This document shows positions 51,359-59,936 of a stretch of DNA of 64,000 nucleotides, piece by piece. The notes under the pieces were generated by a model that made no database searches, was not told where the DNA came from, and saw only the letters and a program-made list of their open reading frames with translations. Both the position numbers and the translations under genes were made by a program. Numbering within the stretch: the stretch's first letter is position 1; every line of letters begins with the position of its first letter. This DNA is from Bacteroides ilei. GTDB lineage: Bacteria; Bacteroidota; Bacteroidia; Bacteroidales; Bacteroidaceae. Location: contig NZ_LT635801.1 of the NCBI RefSeq assembly GCF_900128495.1, forward strand, positions 693,997 to 757,996, read 5' to 3'.

Positions 51359-52510
51359 TTATTGTTTGTTATTACCATTTACCAGATAGACAAAGGTTCC
51401 GTATTTCAGCTTCACCTTGTTTTTTTTGATGGCCTTGCCGATAGCGTTGCTCGTTTTCTGGTAGGCATTCTGCATTGCTTGCATTCCCCATTGGGCCAGA
51501 CTGTTCCCGGCCCCCGTTGTGTTCATGCTGATGTTGCCTGTTACGGCACCACTTGCAACATCTTTGCTCGTTTCCCGGAACTGGCTGTTGGGTACATACA
51601 GTCCTTCCAGTCCATCCGTGTCATACAGTGACAGACTTACTTTCACCAGTTCGTCATCTACAAGTATGCTGTTGATGCTGCCTTTTACCCGCCCGGAAGA
51701 GAATCCGCTCATGGTGGCATACAGGTAAGAGCCGCGTTTGACTACATGTTCGTCAATTTCCACATCATCAAGTAGTCTTAGACGTACACGTGAACCGTCA
51801 ACAGCCTTGATATTTTCATCAATGATGGCCTGTATGAGCTTTGGTTCACGGGAGTTTTTAGCCAGTGTATTGAAGTAGTCGGAGGTTGTCTTTACTTTCT
51901 TCACCACTTCACTGGCTTTTGCTGTTTCAGCAGGGGCTTTCACCGAACGGCTGTCTTCTTCAATTTTTCCCGCAGAATGGATTGTGTCCATGGGTATGGC
52001 TGTGGCATCAGAATCTCCAGCTATAGGTTCTATTGCTTTCTGTCCTTTTAACCTCGCTTCTGCCAAAGCCTTCTCCAGTTCCGCAAGGGCTTCTTTTTCT
52101 CTCTCTTTGGTATCGGTCTCTTGTGTGGCCATAGCCTTGTCTTTCTCCTGCTGGTCGAGCAGGGCGATGTCATTTTGTGTGTATTGCGATTCATAAGCTT
52201 GTTTGTTTTCGTCCGGTTCATCACGGTCGATGTTATCTACTGCGGAATAGTCTTGTATTTTACCCCATGATTTTGCCATGTTCTCATATTTGCTTCCGAT
52301 TCCGTCTCCGTCTTTGATTTGGGCGTCCGGAAGCTCAGGATTCAGAAATTCCGTCGTCTGCAGCGTTTTATCCGGAATCTCTGCTTTTTCTGCATGGAAC
52401 AGGTCGAAGATAAAGTACGATCCGCCCATCAGCGGAATGTAGAGGATTGCCGGTAACATAAATTTGGGCTGCCTCCAGTTGATTTGCTTGATTTTTTCCT
52501 TTATGTTCAT
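51359..52510 (-). CDS. traM: Conjugal transfer protein TraM (VirB10-like), about 383 aa
   Basis: From MNIKEKIKQINWRQPKFMLP: short cytoplasmic N-terminus, one membrane helix (LPAILYIPLMGGSYFIFDLF), a long charged and probably coiled periplasmic region (KDKAMATQETDTKEREKEAL), and a C-terminal beta domain (SRVRLRLLDDVEIDEHVVKR, GSYLYATMSGFSSGRVKG), as in Bacteroides TraM, the bridge between both membranes. Start chosen at 52510; ATG at 52519, overlapping the upstream stop, is also possible. An open frame extends to 52609 but lies inside the upstream gene. Confidence 0.85.
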   Translation of the reverse strand: MNIKEKIKQINWRQPKFMLPAILYIPLMGGSYFIFDLFHAEKAEIPDKTLQTTEFLNPELPDAQIKDGDGIGSKYENMAKSWGKIQDYSAVDNIDRDEPDENKQAYESQYTQNDIALLDQQEKDKAMATQETDTKEREKEALAELEKALAEARLKGQKAIEPIAGDSDATAIPMDTIHSAGKIEEDSRSVKAPAETAKASEVVKKVKTTSDYFNTLAKNSREPKLIQAIIDENIKAVDGSRVRLRLLDDVEIDEHVVKRGSYLYATMSGFSSGRVKGSINSILVDDELVKVSLSLYDTDGLEGLYVPNSQFRETSKDVASGAVTGNISMNTTGAGNSLAQWGMQAMQNAYQKTSNAIGKAIKKNKVKLKYGTFVYLVNGNNKQ

Positions 52511-52518
52511 TGCTCTCA

Positions 52519-53010
52519 TTAATTGATTTGTACATATTTCCCTTCTAGGGCACACGTCTTTAATATTTCTGCATTGTCTTTTCCAAAGGCGATAAGGATA
52601 CTTCCACATCCGGGCGAATCACCGCGTGTACCGTCCGGACGGTAGAATCTGATGCGGTGGCGTAGAAACTTCATGGCTATTGCTTTCTTGAAGATGATGT
52701 CCTGGAACATCTTGGAATCACATCGGTTATACAGCAATGCGATGCCGTTTCCATGTTCTGCCAGCCGGCGCACAAACTGCTCTATAAGTGGACGTGAGTA
52801 AGGTGGATTGAGCCATACGCGGCCTTCCCATTTTTGAGACAATCCGTCAATACGTTTGTCATACATGACTGTAGCTGTCGGCCACAGCGGAGCGACCGGT
52901 GCACAGGGGTCAAGGTCGAATTTTCCCAATGCCTCCAGTACATCTTTGGGAGTATACCATTCATCTGATGCCTTTTCAGTCCTTTCAAATCTTGTATTCA
53001 TACGTGTCAT
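52519..53010 (-). CDS. Dam-like adenine methyltransferase, phage type (163 aa)
   Basis: KASDEWYTPKDVLEALGKFD and DLDPCA, followed by GRVWLNPPYSRPLIEQF (NPPY catalytic motif), then GIALLYNRCDSKMFQD: the pattern of the phage Dam family (N6-adenine). There is no cognate nuclease. Like the methylase between TraM and TraN, it sits inside the tra operon, here between the TraL-like gene and TraM. The start of TraM overlaps or abuts its stop codon, so translation is linked. Likely protects DNA in the recipient. Confidence 0.88.
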   Translation of the reverse strand: MTRMNTRFERTEKASDEWYTPKDVLEALGKFDLDPCAPVAPLWPTATVMYDKRIDGLSQKWEGRVWLNPPYSRPLIEQFVRRLAEHGNGIALLYNRCDSKMFQDIIFKKAIAMKFLRHRIRFYRPDGTRGDSPGCGSILIAFGKDNAEILKTCALEGKYVQIN

Positions 53011-53040
53011 GGTTGTGTTTGCTTTTTTCTGGATTTGTTT

Positions 53041-53415
53041 TTATGGGCTTTTTTCTTCTGCTTTGCTGCTGTTATGTTCAGATGGCGTGTAAAAGACTTT
53101 TCGCCGTTCTTTGAGTACGGAGTCTTGCATTTCGGTTGCTGTTCGTTGCACGGGCTGATGACGGTACACTACAGAAATGCGGTAAATGTTCCATACCAGT
53201 CCACCTAAGACAAAAGCAAAGACAATGACCAGAAACAGGTTCCGGTGCATGTTGGCAAACCCTTGCACTTTGGCTGCCGCCTTGTCTATTCTGGTTGCTT
53301 TGGCAAATTTGCGTCCGGCTTCTATGTCACGCTCGTAGCGTTCCTTGTATTGCGGATCATTCTTGTCCGGCATTTTCTCGCCGAACAGCATTCGTCTGAA
53401 TCCTTTGGTATTCAT
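53041..53415 (-). CDS. TraL-like membrane protein (124 aa)
   Basis: Basic cytoplasmic N-terminus (MNTKGFRRMLFGEKMPDKND), then one membrane helix (NLFLVIVFAFVLGGLVWNIY) and a periplasmic tail. It follows TraK directly, the place of TraL in Bacteroides operons. Similar proteins are annotated as TraL or DUF3989; the match is by position and layout rather than a motif. A structural membrane component. Confidence 0.65.
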   Translation of the reverse strand: MNTKGFRRMLFGEKMPDKNDPQYKERYERDIEAGRKFAKATRIDKAAAKVQGFANMHRNLFLVIVFAFVLGGLVWNIYRISVVYRHQPVQRTATEMQDSVLKERRKVFYTPSEHNSSKAEEKSP

Positions 53416-53427
53416 GTTACTATAATT

Positions 53428-54042
53428 TTAGTAGTTTATTTTGGTTTTCTGTTCTATGTCTTTGTTCAGCAGCGTGCGCCAGTTGGTGATGAGCAGTCCG
53501 TGGGGGTTGTTATCGGTTCTCGGCACTCTTTTCAATTGGCCTGCTGTCACAAGTTCACGCATCAGGATGCTGCTGCGGCGTTCGATACGCTGCCTGCCAT
53601 AGTAGGTGAACTCCATTTTTTCCTTGTCAAAGGCTATACTGTCACAGAAAATCGAAAACACGGCACTTGTTCCCAGAATATTGGAATAGAATCCTTTTTC
53701 TTTTAGTGTATTGTACTGTGCAAGTCCTGTCTCATCCACCAGATACATGGCTTTTTCCATCGTGTATCGGATATATTTGTCATCCGGTGCCAATGTGAAG
53801 AAATAGTGGTGGAACATTTCCACATGGCTTCTGGCTTCCACGTCCAGCGTTTCGTCCATAGTTGTGCGGTTTACAAGTATGGGGACGTTTCCGTCCAGTA
53901 CATACACTTTTTTCTGGGCGTCAGTTACCATGGTACGGGCTGTCCAGATGCTCGACACACTGATGATGATACACCCTATGAGGAAGGCGGTACAGATAAT
54001 ACCTACCAGTTTTATCTTGTTCTCTAAGTTCTTTATTACCAT
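53428..54042 (-). CDS. traK: Conjugal transfer protein TraK (VirB8-like), 204 aa
   Basis: N-terminal cytoplasmic stub, one membrane helix (KLVGIICTAFLIGCIIISVS) and a periplasmic domain (VEMFHHYFFTLAPDDKYIRY, AQYNTLKEKGFYSNI, NPHGLLITNWRTLLNKDIEQ) typical of Bacteroides TraK, which corresponds to VirB8 and organises the inner-membrane complex. Confidence 0.9.
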   Translation of the reverse strand: MVIKNLENKIKLVGIICTAFLIGCIIISVSSIWTARTMVTDAQKKVYVLDGNVPILVNRTTMDETLDVEARSHVEMFHHYFFTLAPDDKYIRYTMEKAMYLVDETGLAQYNTLKEKGFYSNILGTSAVFSIFCDSIAFDKEKMEFTYYGRQRIERRSSILMRELVTAGQLKRVPRTDNNPHGLLITNWRTLLNKDIEQKTKINY

Positions 54043-54053
54043 AATTCTTTTAT

Positions 54054-54440
54054 TTAGTTGTTCAATGTCCTCATATATTCCGCATGAAGCATTGGTATGA
54101 GGGTTAAGCGCAGTTCCGGCAACAGCCGGTCGAATTCTTTAGCGAAATACTTTACGTCATGTCCCAGTAGGATAACCTGTACAAATACCCACCAGATTCC
54201 TTCTCTGCGCTTCTTGGAGTTTTTTTTCAGTTTGGCACGGTGCAGTCTGTACACCAGATAATCTACTACCGGTACGACATACCGGTCGTCACGCCCGAAG
54301 CATTCATCCAGTTCCTCATATTTCAGGTCATACGGATAATTGTTCAGTATATACCTGGCTATTTCGGTAGTACGCTTTTGCGCGAAGCTCATGAATGCTT
54401 CATCTTCCAGCCATTTGTCAACTTTCTCTTTGCGTTTCAT
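54054..54440 (-). CDS. Conserved tra-operon protein between TraJ and TraK (128 aa)
   Basis: MKRKEKVDKWLEDEAFMSFA, then KRTTEIARYILNNYPYDLKY and a basic middle (RAKLKKNSKKRREGIWW); soluble and helical. ATG at 54440 is chosen because AAGAAG stands just before it; the longer open frame (to 54572) runs into the end of TraJ. A gene of this size occurs at this place in related operons. Function not known. Confidence 0.62.
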   Translation of the reverse strand: MKRKEKVDKWLEDEAFMSFAQKRTTEIARYILNNYPYDLKYEELDECFGRDDRYVVPVVDYLVYRLHRAKLKKNSKKRREGIWWVFVQVILLGHDVKYFAKEFDRLLPELRLTLIPMLHAEYMRTLNN

Positions 54441-54460
54441 TTCTTCTTTTATATGTTGTT

Positions 54461-55594
54461 TTATCTCATTATTCCTCCTACGGCTCCGGTTGCCGTCATC
54501 TTGGCCTGTTGGGCAACTCCTTCTCCGAAGTTTCGGGTAGAGAATGCCGTATCGCCTTCCGGAATCATCCATGCCGCGAGGTCAGGTACGAGGTTCAGAC
54601 ACTTGAGTGCCACGATACTAGCCGCCATCAGATAGCCGGCAGAGAAGAACGAGTTTTGTAAGTAGGCTGCCATCGTTTGTTCGCTTGCGGTTATCGCCGT
54701 AAGGTTCTCTACCTGTATGCACAGTACGATGTCAAACAGCAGTAGCACGTAGAACCCCACAAAATACAGCATTGCCCCGTAGAAATGTACCGTCAAGTAC
54801 CTTGTCAGCCATTTGGCCCAGGCACTTTCCCATTTCGGCAGGAGGGAAAATGCCCATTGTATAGGTCCGAAGATGGTCAGCATCCCCAGCAGGATCTGCT
54901 GGCAATATATGGTAGCCCACCAGCCTATGCGAAACACGATCAGGGCTATGAGCATGATGATTTTGTCAATCCCCACCATTACACCGGAAGTCAGTGAGGT
55001 AAACCACAGCTTGGCAGCATCCTTTTCCATCCCTGTCACTTCGTCCACACCGGTCTGTTCCATTGTAGCCTCTATCAGTCCGGGGTCTGATGTTCCCGTA
55101 TGGGCCACGTCCGCCTGAGCCTGAAGGCTGGTGTAGAGTGTGTCGCGTACGTATATCAGTTCTTGTACTTCCGCGAACTTGTCTGATATTTGGGTGGCTT
55201 CCGCTTCATAGAGGTCATGCGTGTACGAACCGATGCAGTTGGGTATGTAGGACAGGAAGTCCAGAAAACACCAGCTGTTTCCGCTGTTCGCCATGCCTGT
55301 GTCCGCCGGAGGGTACCACCAGCATAGCACCACAGAAATAGCAAGAGGCCGGAACAGTTTCATCACGTCCAGAGGCTCGTGTTTTACCATCATTTTGTAA
55401 GTCATTCCGGCTGCCATAACAAGAGAAAACAGTGCGGCCAGTGCCATGCACATCTGCAGGATCCACCAGAAAGGGCCTTGTGACCCAGTAAAAGTCGCGT
55501 CAGTAAGAAATTCGTTCGTTTGGAATATCACGTCATCTATTTCCTCTTCAAGAATATTGATGCCGAAGTCTGATAGTATGTTTCCGTCTGCCAT
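54461..55594 (-). CDS. traJ: Conjugal transfer protein TraJ (VirB6-like), 377 aa
   Basis: A multi-helix inner-membrane protein: ILQMCMALAALFSLVMAAGM, LFRPLAISVVLCWWY, IDKIIMLIALIVFRIGWWAT, FYGAMLYFVGFYVLLLFDIV and others, with a periplasmic or cytoplasmic loop at about 135-205. Matches Bacteroides TraJ, the VirB6-type channel base. Preceded by secreted proteins and followed by the 128-aa gene and TraK, the normal order. Confidence 0.88.
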   Translation of the reverse strand: MADGNILSDFGINILEEEIDDVIFQTNEFLTDATFTGSQGPFWWILQMCMALAALFSLVMAAGMTYKMMVKHEPLDVMKLFRPLAISVVLCWWYPPADTGMANSGNSWCFLDFLSYIPNCIGSYTHDLYEAEATQISDKFAEVQELIYVRDTLYTSLQAQADVAHTGTSDPGLIEATMEQTGVDEVTGMEKDAAKLWFTSLTSGVMVGIDKIIMLIALIVFRIGWWATIYCQQILLGMLTIFGPIQWAFSLLPKWESAWAKWLTRYLTVHFYGAMLYFVGFYVLLLFDIVLCIQVENLTAITASEQTMAAYLQNSFFSAGYLMAASIVALKCLNLVPDLAAWMIPEGDTAFSTRNFGEGVAQQAKMTATGAVGGIMR

Positions 55595-55613
55595 TTTTTC
55601 CTCCTTTTCCCTC

Positions 55614-56384
55614 TTATCTGTTTACTGTTTCTTCACCGTCACCGCCTTGTGTGCCGCCCGTATCCTGCGAACCGCGTACGGCAAAGCGTGATTCGTTCCA
55701 TCGGTTCATCGCTTCCCTGGCAATGCTTCCTTTTTCGGGAGTTCTGTCCACCACATTCGCATTCAGCAGTTCACTTGTCAGCGAGGCGTTCTGTCTCTTT
55801 GCCAGATAGCATACAAGGATCTCGTTCTCTCGGGCCACATCCTCATAGATGCGCAGGTATTCCTTCTTGCGCTGTGCATTGGGCATATAGGCATCCCGAG
55901 TTGCGCTTATGGCGCATTCGTAGATTTGGTAGTATTCTGTCCACCGTTCTCTGTCGTCAGGGGTGCCGCCGGCAGTCAGGATGCGGTCGATGTTCCGCTT
56001 GAATCGTTCCATCTGTCCGTTTATCTTGTCTCCTTCAGCCTGCCATGCAAGGTCTATCTGGCGGTCTGCCACGTTCAGTGCCTCAATTTCCGCACGCTTT
56101 ACCAGTGCGGAATCTATTGCTTCCGCATCGTCCACCTGTCCGTATAGGTTGGCTCCCGCAAGGGTACGGAAAGACAGTTTGTTTTTTGTCGCCGCCGTCT
56201 TCTTGTAGCTATTGTGCAGCGCCCAGTAATACAATTCAGGAGTGAGCGCACCCGTACCGGTTTCCATTACTGTAATCTGATTCTGCTTGGGTGAATCATG
56301 GTTGTAGGTCGCATACTGTGCATGAACCGTCGTAGCCTGAACGGCTATCACGGCAAGCAGGATAAATGTCCTTGATGTCTTCAT
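55614..56384 (-). CDS. Secreted tra-operon protein, DUF5045-like (256 aa)
   Basis: From MKTSRTFILLAVIAVQATTV (signal peptide, cut near HAQ), a helical periplasmic protein. It contains ETGTGALTPELYYWALHNSY, and a C-terminal AREAMNRWNESRFAVRG with the same A-x-x-RW pattern as four other exported proteins here. The annotated start avoids 21 implausible upstream codons. Likely part of the periplasmic transfer complex. Confidence 0.7.
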   Translation of the reverse strand: MKTSRTFILLAVIAVQATTVHAQYATYNHDSPKQNQITVMETGTGALTPELYYWALHNSYKKTAATKNKLSFRTLAGANLYGQVDDAEAIDSALVKRAEIEALNVADRQIDLAWQAEGDKINGQMERFKRNIDRILTAGGTPDDRERWTEYYQIYECAISATRDAYMPNAQRKKEYLRIYEDVARENEILVCYLAKRQNASLTSELLNANVVDRTPEKGSIAREAMNRWNESRFAVRGSQDTGGTQGGDGEETVNR

Positions 56385-56403
56385 ATCTTTTTTGTTTTTA
56401 TCG

Positions 56404-57129
56404 TTAATAATCCAGACGACCGGCACCGCGCCAGCGGCCGAAGGCACCGTCTATGATTTCCTGTTTGGTTCTTTCTCTGTATATCTTTGCTTTCCAGTAG
56501 CCGATTCTTACCTGAATGTATCTCCAGGTCTCTATGTAGGCCTGGTTCAGATGACGCTCGATGTCATCCAGCGATCGGTTCACCGATTCCAGTACCATCA
56601 GCAGGTCGGCGGTCGAGCAGGCGGCGGCACCCGTTGCATAAAGCACAAGGTCGCTAACCGACTTGTATAGCTGTTCCCCGTCATGGGCGATATCCCGTAT
56701 GGCTCTTTCATTAATGGTGATTATCAGCAGGTCCGACGGATCTGCACGCCCATGCTGCAGTATCTTTTCGTTATAGGCCCCCAGCATGTCCTTGTAGTCA
56801 CTTATGCGGTTGCTCACCGTGGTATAGGTGTTCTTTACGTTCAGCACCGTCCGCAGTGACTGGTACATCACGTCGATTATGTCAAAAGCTCTGGTATAAC
56901 GGTCCAGATCAATATTCACTTCCTTGTAATTGCCTACCTCGTCCCGGCTGTATTCATGCAGCAGCTTGTTGCTGTATTCCAGTGTACTGCGTGCCAGCAG
57001 CAGACTGCGCTGTTTCTTGTGGTCGTTGATGTAGGCTTCTACCGATACAATATCAAAAGTCCATTGGGCTTTTGCTGCTTCCGGCAGAAGGATAATCAGC
57101 AACAGGCCGATAATCAGATAATGTTTCAT
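56404..57129 (-). CDS. Secreted tra-operon protein (241 aa)
   Basis: Start MKHYLIIGLLLIILLPEAAK is a signal peptide cut near KAQ. The rest is helical (YSNKLLHEYSRDEVGNYKEV, then DLLMVLESVNRSLDDIERHL). It ends EIIDGAFGRWRGAGRLDY, the RW pattern again. The ATG overlaps the stop of the preceding gene (ATGA), so the two are translationally coupled. Family often annotated only as conjugal transfer protein. Function inferred. Confidence 0.7.
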   Translation of the reverse strand: MKHYLIIGLLLIILLPEAAKAQWTFDIVSVEAYINDHKKQRSLLLARSTLEYSNKLLHEYSRDEVGNYKEVNIDLDRYTRAFDIIDVMYQSLRTVLNVKNTYTTVSNRISDYKDMLGAYNEKILQHGRADPSDLLIITINERAIRDIAHDGEQLYKSVSDLVLYATGAAACSTADLLMVLESVNRSLDDIERHLNQAYIETWRYIQVRIGYWKAKIYRERTKQEIIDGAFGRWRGAGRLDY

Positions 57130-59663
57130 GGCTCTACCTCCTTTCTGCTTGTCCTTTCCGGAAGGTTTCTGGCATTTTCCACCCACCGTTCATGGCATTC
57201 TTCCACCAGTGTCCGGCGGCGTCCTTCGTCCCAGTCCAGTGTAGGGGCGATGTCCTTCAATACGTCAATGATATTCCGTTTGTAGTGCATCATCTTTTCC
57301 AGTGATACAAGGTCGGCGTATATTTTCGTGATGCGCGAATCCACTTCTCTGGCTATCTCCAGACGGTCGCTTGACCAGAGCAGATGATATACCTCTCCGG
57401 TGGGTGTCTCTTCCAACGGAGGGGTTTTCATGTATTCCGTCGTAATCTTGCACGACGGGTACTGGCGGGCAATTTCCGCTATACGGTCATTTACCTGCTT
57501 TGTCTTCTCTGTATCGGACATGCCCGGGTCCAGCGTGATTACTTCGGCTACATGGGTATCCGTGTAGTCCGAGGTCAGTTCCCAGCTTATCTGTACGATA
57601 GCGCGGTGTATCTTGATGCCGAGAAAATATTTCGGTTTTCTGGCTATGGATACTGTCGCTTGGAAAGTGATTACCCCGTTAATGTTGGGCATGGTGGCCT
57701 TACGGACAAATGTGTAGCCGTTCCATGAACCGCTGTCCTCCCAGCGGAGTCCGTAGGTGGTCTTGCAGTCCTGCATGATGGCAGGTATGCGGTAATAGTC
57801 GTCCGTAGCCACCGAATTGTCCGCTGCGGCATCGGCTTTGGCCTGTTCGTATTCAGACAGTTTCCGTTCCCATTCGGAAAGCTCTGCCTTCAGCTTGTCT
57901 ATCTGCGTCTTGTTCGCATTGTATTGCTGGCGGAGCACGGCAGCGTCTTCCACACTGGCTTCCGAGATTTTTTTCAGCAGTATGGCGTTCTCTTCCTCCA
58001 GTGCCTTGATCTGTGCTTCCAGCGATGCTTTCTTGTTTTGTGCTTCCTGAATTATGCCGTCCAGTTCCGACAGGTCCAGTTCGTCATCCGTCACCGAGGT
58101 CTGCATGGCACATTCTTTTGTGTGTGCGTTGGGAGAGCTGCCGCACTTTCTGCATTTGTATTGGGTACTCCCTTGTCCGAGAGTCACACCGTCCGAACAG
58201 GTTACGCTGATGGTCACGCTCTCACACCCCTGAAGCTTCACTTCATCCGTGGCCTGATAGTAGTTCCTGCCGTCCGATGCTATATAATAGGTGTAGCCGT
58301 CCTCGTTCTCATTGAACTCCGACAGCCGTGCGTTCAGTTGCGCCTTGAAGGTGTTCAGGTCCATCGAGTAGGAATCGAAGACCTCTTCATATACGATTTC
58401 CTCATGGTTCCAGCTTTTCTTTACATGAATCTCGTATGCATAGGCTTTCTTGGTCTGTTTGCCGCCCCGACTGATGATGTAGCTCTTCATCCAGTAGTTT
58501 ATACTGTAGTTGTTTCCGTCATTTTGTCTGTTAAGCTGTTCCACACGGTTTCTCGACCATCCCGCGTAGCGTTCTGAGTTGGCCAGCGCCTGCTCTCTCT
58601 GCGATGCGTTCGGATAGAATCCGGCATCCGTGGTGGCAAAGCGTGTCCATTCGCCGCCGTTGAGGATACTGTTGTCGTCTGTGGGAGGATAGTAGTCACA
58701 CAGTGCGATGCTTCCCTGGTCGCGGCGGGCTATGTACCACCGCTGGGTATAGTAGGTGCCGGCAGTTTCATCCAGATAGTCTGTTATCCATTGGGTGAGG
58801 TTATAGTTGCTGATGTCAAAGAGGCCTGCCACGTTGTCCGGACCGCCTACCATGTCTATCAGCAGTCCGCCGGCGTCCAGCTCGGCGCGTTCCATCAGTC
58901 CGCTGTAATGGTCGTAAAGGTTGAATATTTCCTCCACCTTTCCGTTCATCAGGTTGTGGAACGCACTCTTTTGCAGCAGGGCTTCCCCCAGATTGGCCGT
59001 ACCGGCGGTGGCAAGTCCCACTCCCAGATTGTACAGGTTGTCTATGTCCTGACGCAGATTTTCTTTGGTAAAGTTACCCGGGACACTGGCCAGATCGTCC
59101 AGCATACGCTGCCAGTCAATGTTTCCAATTTCCGACAGTCTCAGAAGCGGGGCTATTTCCTCGCTGATTTTCAGAAAGGTGATGTCGGAGAAGGTCAGCG
59201 AACTGTTGGTTACGATGCTTTCAAACTGCATACACAGGTTTTTCGTGTCGTCGCAGACCTTCATCAGATAGCTCCCCCAGTAGATGGCCGTTTGCGGCGA
59301 ATGGAGCATCTGTTTGGCCACAACCACAATTTTGGGCAAGATTTTTTCCGCTACCATGCGGTAAATGCGTCGGTAATAGTAATTTTCCGTACTGCTGCAC
59401 CAGATTCCCAAGTCTGTAAAAGCCTTGTGCTGAAGAAATTTCGATGCGAATATTCCTGCTGCGGCCACTTCCGCGGCGTTGTAGTGCTTCAGAATATTAT
59501 CCACCTGTTCACCGTAATAGCCCTCCGCTACGGCTTCCGTACCGAATGCGGCCGCCATGGCCGCCACGGTACGTGCGTCGTAGTTCACGCTGTAATACTG
59601 GGCATGTACGGGTCGGGTGACAGCCAGCAGTAGTATTGTTATGATAAGTGACAGATGTTTCAT
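57126..59663 (-). CDS. Large secreted tra-operon protein with coiled coil (845 aa)
   Basis: Signal peptide MKHLSLIITILLLAVTRPVH (cut near HAQ). The N-terminal 300 residues are helical. A cysteine pair region at about 515-530 (YKCRKCGSSPNAHTKEC) looks like a zinc ribbon, unusual in a periplasmic protein. Residues about 545-625 are a coiled coil (LEAQIKALEEENAILLKKIS). The C-terminus ends with LVEECHERWVENARN, the RW pattern. Probably a long structural component of the envelope channel. It lies between the VirB4-like ATPase and the other two secreted proteins. No enzyme motif. Confidence 0.68.
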   Translation of the reverse strand: MKHLSLIITILLLAVTRPVHAQYYSVNYDARTVAAMAAAFGTEAVAEGYYGEQVDNILKHYNAAEVAAAGIFASKFLQHKAFTDLGIWCSSTENYYYRRIYRMVAEKILPKIVVVAKQMLHSPQTAIYWGSYLMKVCDDTKNLCMQFESIVTNSSLTFSDITFLKISEEIAPLLRLSEIGNIDWQRMLDDLASVPGNFTKENLRQDIDNLYNLGVGLATAGTANLGEALLQKSAFHNLMNGKVEEIFNLYDHYSGLMERAELDAGGLLIDMVGGPDNVAGLFDISNYNLTQWITDYLDETAGTYYTQRWYIARRDQGSIALCDYYPPTDDNSILNGGEWTRFATTDAGFYPNASQREQALANSERYAGWSRNRVEQLNRQNDGNNYSINYWMKSYIISRGGKQTKKAYAYEIHVKKSWNHEEIVYEEVFDSYSMDLNTFKAQLNARLSEFNENEDGYTYYIASDGRNYYQATDEVKLQGCESVTISVTCSDGVTLGQGSTQYKCRKCGSSPNAHTKECAMQTSVTDDELDLSELDGIIQEAQNKKASLEAQIKALEEENAILLKKISEASVEDAAVLRQQYNANKTQIDKLKAELSEWERKLSEYEQAKADAAADNSVATDDYYRIPAIMQDCKTTYGLRWEDSGSWNGYTFVRKATMPNINGVITFQATVSIARKPKYFLGIKIHRAIVQISWELTSDYTDTHVAEVITLDPGMSDTEKTKQVNDRIAEIARQYPSCKITTEYMKTPPLEETPTGEVYHLLWSSDRLEIAREVDSRITKIYADLVSLEKMMHYKRNIIDVLKDIAPTLDWDEGRRRTLVEECHERWVENARNLPERTSRKEVEP

Positions 59664-59936
59664 TATGGTTGCTTTTGCTATAGGTTACTCCAACAAATGG
59701 TATCATACACGTCTATTTCCCCTTGGCTCATGCTGGGATGCAGACCTTTTCGGCAAGCATGTCCTTTATGTGCTGTAGGTTCTTTCCTTTGATAAAGGGA
59801 ATATTTGAAAGCTATTCTTCGGTTTTCCTGCACATTTCTCTATGGTTACAATATCCGCCTGCATCAGTGCCTTGCGGATAACCATATACGGACGTACCTA
59901 TTGTGATGTGCATGATTGAGATATGCGTCTTTACAT
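59664..59936. other. Gap in the tra operon, possibly a decayed gene
   Basis: 273 bases with no convincing gene. On the minus strand a 43-codon frame starts right after the VirB4-like stop (MNVKTHISIMHITIGTSVYG), and a different frame reads VIRKALMQADIVTIEKCAGK as plausible protein. Frameshifted remains of a small gene would explain both. Not assigned. Confidence 0.4.

Noticed and set aside
54441-54572. Longer N-terminus for the 128-aa tra protein
   Set aside because: The extra 44 codons lie in the end of traJ in another frame and are Arg/Ser-rich; a better start with a ribosome-binding-like AAGAAG is at 54440.
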